From an uncultured bacterium (lineage in GTDB: Bacteria > Bacillota > Clostridia > Oscillospirales > Oscillospiraceae), in NCBI GenBank assembly GCA_949293165.1, contig CASFCW010000019.1:1-54879 (forward strand): a DNA stretch of 54,879 bases. Reading direction: 5' to 3'. Within the stretch, counting starts at the first letter, position 1; each line of letters begins with the position of its first letter. Shown in pieces: positions 41,101-49,956 of this stretch. The position numbers and the translations under genes were made by a program. A model generated the notes under the pieces. The model was not told where the DNA came from. It saw nothing but the letters and a program-made list of their open reading frames with translations, and ran no database searches.

Positions 41101-42329
41101 ACAATCTCCGGCGGCAGCTGGCGGCAGGGGTCGGCAAAGGTGTTGAAGGTGTCGGTAACCTCCCCGTTTTTCAGCACCACCGCCCCAATCTCGGTAATCA
41201 GCTCCCGGTTCTTGTCCAGGCCGGTGGTTTCAATGTCAAAGCAGACAATTTCCTCCTCCAGCGCCCGGCTGCTGGAGCCCTGGACCACCACCCGGTCGTC
41301 CACATCGTTGTAATAATAGGCCTCCACCCCGTAAAGGAGCTTCAGCTTCTTGGCGGAATGCCAGGCATCCGGGAAGGACTGGGCCACCCCGTGGTCGGTG
41401 ATGGCGATGGCCGGGTGGCCCCAGGCCTCCGCCCGCTTGACCACGTTCCGCTCCGGCCCCAGCTTGGGCCCCACGGCGGTAAGGGCATCCATGGCGGACA
41501 TGGTGGTGTGGAGGTGGAGCTCCACCCGCTTTTCCGGGGCGTTGTCCATCCGCATGGGCCGGGTGCCCGCCTGGATAGCCACAGGCTCCAGCACCATATC
41601 CCCATAAAAGCGGTCCATATTCAGCCGCCCCTGGACGATGAGGTGCATCCCCTTCTTTACCCCGTCCACAATGGGCTTGCCCTCGTCCCCGGCAAAAAAC
41701 TTGCTCACCCGGATGGAGCCGGTGTAGTCCGTCAGGTCAAAGGCCACCACCCAGGCGCCCCGCTTTTTCAGCTCCCGGTGATCCACGGCGAACACGTCGC
41801 CCTCCACCACCACCATGCCCAGATCCAGTTCCAGGTCCCCGATGGGGGTGGGGCTGCGCTTCACCGCCCGGCCAAAGATGGCCTTGCCCCCCTCCTTCTT
41901 CCCGCCGGAAGCGGGACGGGCGGGCATGGCCTGGCGGGCTTTCCGCAGGGCCTCCTCCCGGATGGCCTTGGTTTTGGCAAAGGGGTCATCTTCCGCCGGC
42001 GGCTGCTTGGCCTCCTCCCGGGGCTGCTCCCCTTCCTGTGTCTGGACACAGGAAGGCTGGGGCTCAACCTTGGGCGGCTCCGCCGCATCTGGCTCTGTAA
42101 TGCAATTTAACTTTACATGGTTCAGCCCATAGCACCGGGCCACAGCCTCCTCCGCCTGGGCCACCAGATTGGGGCCGGCCCCGGCGGCGCCCGCTACCGT
42201 CACCACGGCGGAGCGTTCCGCCCGCTGGATGGTGGCCTCCACAATCCGCCACCCCTCCAGGGCGGCGGCCAGCTCCGGCCACTGGTGCAGGGCGGCAAAC
42301 ATCTCCAAAAAGGGTATGATCTGGGACAT
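38154..42329 (-). CDS. polC: DNA polymerase III alpha subunit, PolC type
   Basis: A 1391-residue replicase of low-GC Gram-positives. In order: N-terminal domain, OB fold (about 155-260), PHP domain (HLHTTMSAMDA near 270, split by the exonuclease), DEDDh 3'-5' exonuclease starting CFDIETTGLDKN near 352, PHP remainder, then the palm/fingers with PDIDLNFSGEYQ as the catalytic motif, and the tail QLNLFSMF matching the beta-clamp-binding peptide. A Pro/Lys/Glu-rich linker near 95-140 is low complexity. It is the last gene of the pyrH-to-polC group; a partial copy of its 3' end lies 115 bp beyond. Confidence 0.97.
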   Translation of the reverse strand: MSQIIPFLEMFAALHQWPELAAALEGWRIVEATIQRAERSAVVTVAGAAGAGPNLVAQAEEAVARCYGLNHVKLNCITEPDAAEPPKVEPQPSCVQTQEGEQPREEAKQPPAEDDPFAKTKAIREEALRKARQAMPARPASGGKKEGGKAIFGRAVKRSPTPIGDLELDLGMVVVEGDVFAVDHRELKKRGAWVVAFDLTDYTGSIRVSKFFAGDEGKPIVDGVKKGMHLIVQGRLNMDRFYGDMVLEPVAIQAGTRPMRMDNAPEKRVELHLHTTMSAMDALTAVGPKLGPERNVVKRAEAWGHPAIAITDHGVAQSFPDAWHSAKKLKLLYGVEAYYYNDVDDRVVVQGSSSRALEEEIVCFDIETTGLDKNRELITEIGAVVLKNGEVTDTFNTFADPCRQLPPEIVRLTGITDAMLQGAPSQEEAIRAFLAFAGDRPLAAHNAEFDMGFIAAGCARYGIPFENPSIDSLILAQNFLPQLPKHKLDVVAEYLELPAFNHHRASDDAATVAYMLPHFFRRLKEMGVNTLDGINPAMPRLRTGASGGDSKLKRRPRHLIVLAKNQTGLRNLYKLISLSHLEHFKRYPFMPKSLIDENREGLILGSACEAGELFSAVVKGKSWAELKRIASWYDYLEIQPICNNMFMLRKGLVRSEEELRDFNRAIVRLGEELGKPVCATGDVHFLDPEDEIYRHILLASKGFEDADEELPIYFKTTEEMLEEFAYLGKEKAYEVVVTNTNLIASWCDPIEPLPKGLFAPKLYDSDGELKRLVWGKAHQLYGDEPPQIVVDRINVELGDIIRCKYDVIYMSAQKLVQNSLEHGYLVGSRGSVGSSLVAFMSGITEVNSLPAHYRCPKCKHSDFDYAQDPAHPYGCGADMPDALCPVCGTPYEKDGFNIPFETFLGFGGDKVPDIDLNFSGEYQSSAHKYTFELFGQTHVFRAGTIGTVAEKTAFGYVKKYLDERGKTASKAEENRLAMGCTGVKRTTGQHPGGMVVIPQDKEIYDFCPVQHPADDPNTDIVTTHFEYHSMESNLLKLDMLGHDDPTMIRMLEDLTGVNARTDIPLDDRDTMSIFQSSKALGYENDPILGPTGGTAIPEFGTSFVRGMLEDTQPDQFDILVRLSGFSHGTDVWLGNAKDLITSGTAKVSEAIGCRDDIMLFLISKGMDPKRSFKIMEAVRKGRGLPEGAEDEMLEHGVPQWYVDSCKKIAYLFPKAHAVAYVMMAFRIAWFKVHRPLAFYAAYFSIRAKAFDESCMCRGMDVCQQKMRQIKAKDKEATAVEQDMLTTLEVCYEFYLRGFTFRRMDLYQSEAILFKVDEEHNALIPPFSSVAGLGETAALSLVEQRKGKRFISIEEVSAACSKVSKTHIELLREAGAFGDLPETSQLNLFSMF

Positions 42330-42355
42330 GGGACGCTTTCTCTCCTTCGCGGTGT

Positions 42356-43393
42356 TTACAGGGTGTCGATCAGGGCAAACAGCTCGTCCACCAGCTGCTC
42401 CTGGGGCACCTTTTTGATAATCTGACCCTTCTTGAACAGCAGGCCCTCCCCCTGTCCGCCGGCTATGCCGCAGTCGGCGGCGGAGGCCTCGCCGGGGCCG
42501 TTGACCACGCAGCCCATAACGGCCACGGTGATCTCCTTATCCACGGTTTTCAGCCGCTCCTCCACCTGGTTGGCCAGGGCGATGAGGTCGATCTTCGTCC
42601 GCCCGCAGGTGGGGCAGGACACCAGCTCCGCCCCCTCCCGGCGAACGCCGGCGGCCTTCAAAATCTCCCGGGCGGCGTAGATCTCCTCCAGCGGGTCGGC
42701 GGACAGGGACACCCGCATGGTATCGCCAATGCCCAGGGCCAGCAGGCCGCCGATCCCCACGGCAGATTTCAGCGTCCCCATGCGGACAGTGCCCGCCTCA
42801 GTAACGCCAATATGTAAAGGATAATCACTTTCCTGCGCCATCTGCTGATAGGCTTTCATGGTCATGGGCACGCTGGAGGATTTCAGGGAGACGCAGATAT
42901 CGTCAAAATCGAACTTGTTCAGCAGGCGGATGTGGCCGAAGGCAGACTCCACCATGGCCTGAGGGCACACCCCGCCGTATTTGGCCAGCAGCCCCTTCTC
43001 CAGGGAGCCGCCGTTGACCCCGATGCGGATGGGGATATTCCGCTGGCGGCAGGCGTCGGCCACCGCCTTCACCCGATCCTCCCCGCCGATATTGCCGGGG
43101 TTGATCCGTACCTTGTCCGCCCCGGCGGCAATGGCCTCCAGGGCCAGCTTGTAATCAAAGTGGATATCCACCACCACCGGGATGGGGCTTTGCTCCTTGA
43201 TCTTCCCCACCGCCTTGGCGGCGGCCATGTCGGGCACGGCCACCCGGATGATCTGGCACCCGGCGGCGGCCAGGGTGCGGATCTGGTGGACGGTGGCCTC
43301 CACATCATGGGTGGGGGTGTTGGTCATGGACTGGATCGTGACGGGGGCGCCCCCTCCCACGGGGACGTTTCCCACCATAATTTGCTTAGACAT
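42356..43393 (-). CDS. ispG: 4-hydroxy-3-methylbut-2-enyl diphosphate synthase
   Basis: A 345-residue iron-sulfur enzyme of the MEP pathway, making HMBPP from MEcPP. The TIM-barrel part starts VPVGGGAPVTIQSMTNT; the [4Fe-4S] ligands are in VSCPTCGRTKIDL (about 264-276) and MGCVVNGPGEA (about 299-309). Length is that of the two-domain bacterial form. It is in the same operon as dxr and rseP, with a hairpin in the gap before it. Confidence 0.97.
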   Translation of the reverse strand: MSKQIMVGNVPVGGGAPVTIQSMTNTPTHDVEATVHQIRTLAAAGCQIIRVAVPDMAAAKAVGKIKEQSPIPVVVDIHFDYKLALEAIAAGADKVRINPGNIGGEDRVKAVADACRQRNIPIRIGVNGGSLEKGLLAKYGGVCPQAMVESAFGHIRLLNKFDFDDICVSLKSSSVPMTMKAYQQMAQESDYPLHIGVTEAGTVRMGTLKSAVGIGGLLALGIGDTMRVSLSADPLEEIYAAREILKAAGVRREGAELVSCPTCGRTKIDLIALANQVEERLKTVDKEITVAVMGCVVNGPGEASAADCGIAGGQGEGLLFKKGQIIKKVPQEQLVDELFALIDTL

Positions 43394-43415
43394 GGCAGTT
43401 GCCTCCTTTATCAGC

Positions 43416-43442
43416 GGCCCGCCCGGATCTTTCGGGCGGGCC
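43416..43442 (-). other. GC-rich hairpin between rseP and ispG
   Basis: A 10-bp perfect stem GGCCCGCCCG / CGGGCGGGCC with a 7-nt loop. It has no U tract, so it is more likely an RNA stability or processing element than a full terminator. Confidence 0.55.
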
Positions 43443-43459
43443 GGTACCAGGGCGTCAGT

Positions 43460-44524
43460 TTACACCCCAAACAGTTTTCCAATGTCGCTGAAGGTGACCA
43501 TCAGCATCAGGGACAGCAGCAGGGCCATCCCGGCCATGTGGACATACCCCTCATACCGGGCGGGGATCTTCCGGCGGGCCATCAGGTAGAGCAGGCCGTT
43601 GAGAATCAGGAAGAAGATCCGCCCCCCATCCAGGGCGGGGATGGGCAGCAGATTCATCACCGCCAGATTCACCGCAATCAGGGCGGACAGGGCCATCAGA
43701 TTATAGATGGCGGCGGCGGCACTGGGGGACTGCTCCCCCACCTGGGTCATGGTGTCCACGATGCCCACAGGGCCGGACATGTCACGGATGCCCACGGCGC
43801 CGCGGACCAGGTCGCCCAGGCTGAGCCAGACGGTGCGGACAAAGTCCAGGGCGGTGCGGAAGGCATACTCCACCTTCTCCACAGGGCCGGCTGGGTCCAC
43901 CACGCTGCCCATGAGGATGCCCCGGAGACGGGTCTCGTTCCCCTCCTCATCCACCCGGGTTTGATAGGGCAGGGAGACATCCCCCAGCTCCACGCGCTGG
44001 CCGTCCCGCTCCACCACCAGGTCCACCACATCCCCCCCACGGCTGAGATACAGCTGGGCGTTGCCGTAGACCAGCACCCGGTGCCCATCCACGGATAAGA
44101 TCCGGTCCCCCGGCTCCAAACCGCAGTCCTCCGTGCCGTAGCCCTCCAGCGGACCTTGGTACACCTCAGCCAGGAAACCCTGGGCAGGGGCAAACAGGAT
44201 AACCAGCAGCACCAGCCCGGCAAGGAAATTCATGAACGCCCCCGCCACCAGCACAATCCCCCGCTTCCAGGCGGCGGCACGCTCAAAGGACCTGGGGTCG
44301 TCGGACTCCCCGTCCTCCCCCTCCATAGCGCAGTAGCCGCCCAGGGGCAGCACCCGAAGGCTGTAAAGGGTTTCCCCTTTCTGTCTTTTGAATACCGCGG
44401 GTCCCATACCGATGGAAAACTCATTGACCCGGATATGGAACCATTTGGCGGTGATGAAGTGTCCGAATTCGTGAACGGCGATAAGCAGGCCAAACATCAG
44501 GATGGCCACGATGATATAGAGCAT
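43460..44524 (-). CDS. rseP: RIP-type site-2 metalloprotease RseP
   Basis: A 354-residue intramembrane zinc protease. The HEFGH motif is at residues 18-22 in the first helix; a PDZ domain (about 110-200, EDCGLEPGDRILSVDGHRV) follows, and LDGGRIF in the third helix supplies the last ligand. In Firmicutes this family (RasP/YluC) cleaves anti-sigma factors and signal-peptide remnants. ATG at 44524 follows AGGAGG. It lies between dxr and ispG, the same order as in Bacillus. Confidence 0.95.
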   Translation of the reverse strand: MLYIIVAILMFGLLIAVHEFGHFITAKWFHIRVNEFSIGMGPAVFKRQKGETLYSLRVLPLGGYCAMEGEDGESDDPRSFERAAAWKRGIVLVAGAFMNFLAGLVLLVILFAPAQGFLAEVYQGPLEGYGTEDCGLEPGDRILSVDGHRVLVYGNAQLYLSRGGDVVDLVVERDGQRVELGDVSLPYQTRVDEEGNETRLRGILMGSVVDPAGPVEKVEYAFRTALDFVRTVWLSLGDLVRGAVGIRDMSGPVGIVDTMTQVGEQSPSAAAAIYNLMALSALIAVNLAVMNLLPIPALDGGRIFFLILNGLLYLMARRKIPARYEGYVHMAGMALLLSLMLMVTFSDIGKLFGV

Positions 44525-44548
44525 AATACCTCCTGCGGGAATCAAGGG

Positions 44549-45694
<1,146 letters not shown>

Positions 45695-45736
45695 TTCGGC
45701 TCCTTTCCTCCCCTGTGGGGAATATGATGCAGAGGC

Positions 45737-45761
45737 GGCGCACGAAGGGCCTTCATGCGCC
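45737..45761 (-). other. Hairpin between cdsA and dxr
   Basis: An imperfect palindrome GGCGCACGAAG-GGC-CTTCATGCGCC with one C-A mismatch, no U tract. It may be an RNA processing or pause site within the operon. Confidence 0.4.
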
Positions 45762-45780
45762 GCGATAGCTGTCTGAATGG

Positions 45781-46599
45781 TTAAAAGGCTGGGATCAGAT
45801 TGACCAGCAGGGCCAGCAGCGGAGCGGCAAACACCATGCTGTCAAAGCGGTCCAGCATGCCCCCGTGGCCGGGGAGCAGGGTGCCGTAATCCTTGATGCC
45901 GTACTGCCGCTTCACAAAGGAGAAGGACAGGTCCCCCAGCTCCGTGATGGCGCTGCCCAGCACCCCATACAGGGCCATGACGGGCATGGAGACCTCCAGC
46001 CCGGCAAAGCGGCCCAGGGCCAGGCCGTACAGCAGCATGAACAGGGCGCCGGAGGCCAGGCCGCCCAGGTAGCCCTCCACCGACTTGTTGGGGCTGACCT
46101 TGGTGATCCCACGGTGCTTGCCCAGGAAAACCCCTACAAAGTAGGCGCCCACATCGGTGAGGAAGGCGCAGATAACCGGCAGCAGCACCAGGAAGCTGCC
46201 GTGCTCCTTGCACTTGAGCTGGATCAAAGCGGACAGGAACAGGGGGATCAGCAGCCCGCCGAACAGGCAGACCAGCAGGTCGCCGAAGTTGATCTCCTTC
46301 TCCCCCCCATACAGCCGGATGGCGGTGAGGAACAAAGAGACCATCAAAAACAGGGCGGCCACCTGGGTCACCACGTCCCCCCAGCCCAGCCAGTACCCCA
46401 CAGGGATGGCGGCGGCGGACAGGGCGGCGTATACATACATGCCGTTGTGATGGGCCACCCCCGTAGCCCGCAGCAGCTCAAAAGAGGCCATGGCGCAGAT
46501 GAACGCCAGCACCACAGCCAGCCAGATGGGGTCGGGAGCCAGCAGCACCCCTAAAAACAGGGGCCCAAGCACCACGGCCACCGCGATTCGGGTCAGCAA
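45781..46599 (-). CDS. cdsA: Phosphatidate cytidylyltransferase
   Basis: A 272-residue membrane enzyme making CDP-diacylglycerol, the precursor of phosphatidylglycerol and cardiolipin. About seven or eight helices; the C-terminal CDP-alcohol signature reads SAITELGDLSFSFVKRQYGIKD, then PGHGGMLDRFDS. The TTG start follows GGAGGG and is directly after the uppS stop codon. Confidence 0.96.
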   Translation of the reverse strand: MLTRIAVAVVLGPLFLGVLLAPDPIWLAVVLAFICAMASFELLRATGVAHHNGMYVYAALSAAAIPVGYWLGWGDVVTQVAALFLMVSLFLTAIRLYGGEKEINFGDLLVCLFGGLLIPLFLSALIQLKCKEHGSFLVLLPVICAFLTDVGAYFVGVFLGKHRGITKVSPNKSVEGYLGGLASGALFMLLYGLALGRFAGLEVSMPVMALYGVLGSAITELGDLSFSFVKRQYGIKDYGTLLPGHGGMLDRFDSMVFAAPLLALLVNLIPAF

Positions 46600-47352
46600 T
46601 CAAATCCCTCCAAACCGGCGTGACCGCCGCTGATAGGCCGCGATGGCCCGGTGGAGCTCCTCCTTGGAGAAGTCGGGCCAGAGCACATCGGTAAAGTAAA
46701 ATTCGGCATAGGCCGACTGCCAGGGCAGGAAGTTGGACAGGCGCAGCTCCCCGCTGGGCCGGATGACCAGGTCGGGGTCGGGCACACCGGCGGAAAACAG
46801 GTACTGGGAGAACAGCTCCTCCGTCAGCTCCTCCGGCTTGGCCTCCCCGGCGGCGCACCGGGCGGCGAAGGCCTGGGCAGCCCGGACCAGCTCGTCCCGG
46901 CCCCCGTAGTTGAGGCAGATATTCACCTGGCAGCCCTCGTAGCCCTTGGAAATTTCCCGGGTACGCTGGCACAGGTCCTGCAGCTCCTGGGGCAGCGGGG
47001 ACAGGTCCCCGAAAAACTCCATTTTCACCCGGTCCCGCTCCATGCGGCTGATGGCCTCCAGCAGGTACTTTTTCAGCAGGCCCATAATGGCGCCCACCTC
47101 GTCCTGAGGCCGTTTCCAGTTCTCCGTGGAGAAGGCGTACACCGTCAGGTAGTCCAGGCCGATGTCCTTACAGTAGGTGGCGATGGTACGGAAGGTCTCC
47201 GCCCCGGCGGCGTGGCCGGCGGTGCGGGGCAGCCCCCGCTTTTTGGCCCAGCGTCCGTTGCCGTCCATGATAATGGCGATGTGACGGGGCAGATGGTCAA
47301 AGTCCACCTCCGCCTCCGGCTCCTGGGGCGTGGTTTTTTTAAACAGATTCAT
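46600..47352 (-). CDS. uppS: Undecaprenyl diphosphate synthase
   Basis: A 250-residue cis-prenyltransferase that makes the C55 lipid carrier for cell-wall synthesis. Motifs: IAIIMDGNGRWA near 26-37, the YAFSTENWKRP region near 75-85, and IRPSGELRLSNFLPWQSAYAEFYF near 200-223, with the catalytic Asp and Arg residues. It is an internal gene of the operon, next to cdsA. Confidence 0.97.
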   Translation of the reverse strand: MNLFKKTTPQEPEAEVDFDHLPRHIAIIMDGNGRWAKKRGLPRTAGHAAGAETFRTIATYCKDIGLDYLTVYAFSTENWKRPQDEVGAIMGLLKKYLLEAISRMERDRVKMEFFGDLSPLPQELQDLCQRTREISKGYEGCQVNICLNYGGRDELVRAAQAFAARCAAGEAKPEELTEELFSQYLFSAGVPDPDLVIRPSGELRLSNFLPWQSAYAEFYFTDVLWPDFSKEELHRAIAAYQRRSRRFGGI

Positions 47353-47478
47353 GGCAGTTCTCCCCCTGCTTCACAGTGCTGGCATCCGCAGCAACGCGGA
47401 ACGCCGGAGGGCAATCGCCCGCCCCGCGTCCCGCATTGGCGTCTGTCTCCTCCGTTGTACCAACGGCAGGCCCGGCGG

Positions 47479-48033
47479 TTACACCGCCATGAGCTCCTGC
47501 TCCTTCTTGGCAGTCAGCTCGTCAATGACCTTGCACTGCTTGTCGGTGAGCTCCTGCAGCTCCTTCTCCAGCTGCTTGAGGTCGTCCTCGGTGATCTCGC
47601 TGGTTTTCTTCTTCTTCTTGAAATCCTCCATGGCGTCCCGGCGGATGTTCCGCACAGCCACCTTGCCTTCCTCCCCGTACTTGCGCACCTGCTTGGTCAG
47701 GTCCTTGCGGCGCTCCTCGGTGAGCTGGGGGAAGCTGAGGCGGATCACCTTGCCGTCATTCTGGGGGTTGATGCCCAGGTCGGAGGTCTGGATGGCCTTC
47801 TCAATGGCCTTGAGCAGGCCGGCGTCCCAGGGCTGGATGGTCAGGGTGCGGGGATCGGGAGAGGAAACGGCGGCCACCTGGTTCAGGGGGGTGGGGGTGC
47901 CGTAATACTCCACCTGGATGCGGTCCAGCACACCGGCGTTGGCGCGGCCGGCACGGACGGCGGCAAAGTTGGCCTTGACCACCTCGATGGTCTTGTTCAT
48001 TTTCTCAAAATATGCTTTGGTCTCGGGACTCAT
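47479..48033 (-). CDS. frr: Ribosome recycling factor
   Basis: A 184-residue protein that splits post-termination ribosomes with EF-G. The coiled three-helix-bundle domain and the inserted beta domain (VEYYGTPTPLNQVAAVSSPDPRTL, about 36-60) are typical. AAAGGAAGAG precedes the start. It is downstream of pyrH, as in most bacteria. Confidence 0.97.
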   Translation of the reverse strand: MSPETKAYFEKMNKTIEVVKANFAAVRAGRANAGVLDRIQVEYYGTPTPLNQVAAVSSPDPRTLTIQPWDAGLLKAIEKAIQTSDLGINPQNDGKVIRLSFPQLTEERRKDLTKQVRKYGEEGKVAVRNIRRDAMEDFKKKKKTSEITEDDLKQLEKELQELTDKQCKVIDELTAKKEQELMAV

Positions 48034-48067
48034 ACATTTCTCTTCCTTTCCGGTTCAGTTTGGGATG

Positions 48068-48784
48068 TCAGCCCTGGACGATGGTGCCGATCTTCTCCCC
48101 CATCACAGCCCGGAGGATATTTTCCGGGTCCTTCAGGGCAAACAGCAGCACGGGGATCTTGTTATCCATGGACAGGGAGGTGGCGGTGGAGTCCATAACC
48201 TGCAGGCGCTGGGCCAGCACGTCGCTGTAGCTGATGGAGTCGTACTTCACCGCATCGGGCACCTTCCTGGGGTCGGCGGAGTAGACGCCGTCGATGTTCT
48301 TGGCCAGAAGGATAACCTCCGCGTCAATCTCCGCAGCCCGGAGGACGGCGGCCGTATCGGTAGAGAAGAAGGGGTTGCCGGTGCCGCAGCCGAAAATGAC
48401 CACGCGGCCCTTCTCCAGGTGGCGGATGGCCCGGGAACGGATGTAGGGCTCGGCCACAGCGCGCATCTCAATGGCGGTCTGCACCCGGACCTCCACGCCC
48501 TTCTGCTCCAGCACATCGGCCACAGCCAGGGCGTTGATGGTGGTGGCCAGCATGCCCATGTGGTCGGAGCGGACGCGGACCATCCGGTCGCCGCCGTCCT
48601 TCAGGCCGCGCCAGAAGTTGCCGCCGCCCACCACAATGCCAACCTGGACGCCCTGCTCCACGCAGCGCTTAACCACGTCGCATACGTCGCTGATAACCTG
48701 GAAATCCAGGCCGTGCCCGGCGTCCCCCGCCAGGGCCTCGCCGCTGATTTTCAACAGAACCCGCTGATACTTGGGCTTCTCCAT
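48068..48784 (-). CDS. pyrH: UMP kinase
   Basis: A 238-residue hexameric amino-acid-kinase-fold enzyme that makes UDP from UMP. Motifs: LLKISGEAL near 8-16, [12 protein letters not shown] near 50-61, [17 protein letters not shown] near 129-145. GTP activation and UTP inhibition are known for the family. It is the first gene of the operon pyrH-frr-uppS-cdsA-dxr-rseP-ispG-polC; its AT-rich upstream gap (48785-48992) must hold the promoter, which I could not place firmly. Confidence 0.97.
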   Translation of the reverse strand: MEKPKYQRVLLKISGEALAGDAGHGLDFQVISDVCDVVKRCVEQGVQVGIVVGGGNFWRGLKDGGDRMVRVRSDHMGMLATTINALAVADVLEQKGVEVRVQTAIEMRAVAEPYIRSRAIRHLEKGRVVIFGCGTGNPFFSTDTAAVLRAAEIDAEVILLAKNIDGVYSADPRKVPDAVKYDSISYSDVLAQRLQVMDSTATSLSMDNKIPVLLFALKDPENILRAVMGEKIGTIVQG

Positions 48785-48992
48785 ATCGTATTACACTCCT
48801 TCTTCTCAGGCGCTTGGGTACTTCCTTTGTATTTTAATATAATTCTCCCTGTTTGCATAGAGGAAAAGCAAAAATTTTTCCCATTCCCCCATTTTCCCTC
48901 TCCCGCACCCCCTCCCCCGCCGGCGCATAGGCTGGTGCAGCATATCCCCACACTCCATCGGCGGCCCCAGCCGCCGGGAAAGGACGCTTATT

Positions 48993-49787
48993 GTGACACA
49001 GGCTTTGTTTTGGGCCGCCGGAGGCACGGGATTCACCTTCCTGATGACCTCCCTGGGCGCGGCCACCGTATTTTTGTTCCGCCGCTCGGTCAGCCAATCC
49101 CTGCACCAGATCATGCTGGGTTTCGCAGCCGGGGTGATGATCGCCGCCAGCATGTGGTCCCTGCTGATCCCAGCCATCGACCAGGCGGAGGAGATGGGGC
49201 TGCCCGGATGGCTGCCCGCCGCGGGAGGCTCCGCCCTGGGCATTGTGTTCCTGGTAGCCATGGACGCCCTGCTCCCCCACCTGAGCCCGGAGCTGCTGGC
49301 CCGGCAGGGGGACAGCCAGCAGGGCAGGCGCAACGCCCTGCTGGTGCTTTCCATCGCCATGCACAACATCCCGGAAGGCATGGCGGTGGGGATCTCCTTC
49401 GCCCTGGCCGCCCAGGAAGACCCCAGTCTCCTCCCCGCCGCCACCGCCCTGGCCATGGGCATCGGCATCCAGAACTTCCCGGAGGGGGCGGCCATCTCCC
49501 TTCCCCTGCGGCAGGCGGGCATGAACCGGCGAAACGCCTTCCTGGCCGGCGTGGCTTCCGGCGCGGTGGAGCCGGCGGCGGCCCTGCTCACGGTGCTGGC
49601 CGCCGGAACCATCCAGCCCCTGATGCCATGGCTGCTGTCCTTCGCCGCGGGAGCCATGCTGTACGTGGTGGTGGAGGAGCTGATCCCGGAGGCCAACCTG
49701 CGGCACAACCACCAGACCCACGGCGGTACTTACGGCGTAATGGCCGGGTTTCTGATTATGATGATCCTGGACGTGGCCCTGGGGTAA
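48993..49787 (+). CDS. ZIP family metal transporter
   Basis: A 264-residue membrane protein with eight predicted helices. The metal-binding helix motifs MHNIPEG (about 127-133) and QNFPEGAA (about 158-165) identify a ZupT/GufA-like ZIP importer for zinc, iron or manganese. A GTG start after AAAGGA gives a periplasmic-facing N-terminal helix. It is divergent from pyrH; its only neighbours are unrelated. There is no Fur or Zur box that I can place with confidence. Confidence 0.92.
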   Translation: MTQALFWAAGGTGFTFLMTSLGAATVFLFRRSVSQSLHQIMLGFAAGVMIAASMWSLLIPAIDQAEEMGLPGWLPAAGGSALGIVFLVAMDALLPHLSPELLARQGDSQQGRRNALLVLSIAMHNIPEGMAVGISFALAAQEDPSLLPAATALAMGIGIQNFPEGAAISLPLRQAGMNRRNAFLAGVASGAVEPAAALLTVLAAGTIQPLMPWLLSFAAGAMLYVVVEELIPEANLRHNHQTHGGTYGVMAGFLIMMILDVALG

Positions 49788-49804
49788 GGGCTCGCCCGTA
49801 AAAC

Positions 49805-49842
49805 GCAAAAAAGATGGGCCGATGTTTCCATCGGCCCATCTT
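49805..49842 (-). terminator. Terminator of the ABC exporter operon
   Basis: A 14-bp perfect stem (49811-49824 with 49829-49842, loop TTTC) followed on the minus strand by TTTTTTGCG. The module-A repeat copy 6 lies between this terminator and the exporter stop codon. Confidence 0.8.
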
Positions 49843-49852
49843 CGCCATATCC

Positions 49853-49956
49853 TCTTTCGTGCCGGGACAGGGAACCTGCTCCCACCCAAGGCGTCGAGAA
49901 GGAAAGCGCAGCTTTCCGCAAAAATTCCTTGCTTACTTTCTTATCAAGAAAGTAAG
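49853..49956 (+). repeat. Module A repeat, copy 6
   Basis: A full copy from TCTTTCGTGCCGGGA to GAAAGTAAG. Stem 1 is GGAAAGC-GCA-GCTTTCC and stem 2 CTTACTTTCTT-ATC-AAGAAAGTAAG. Its last base is next to the stop codon (49957-49959) of the exporter gene. Confidence 0.88.
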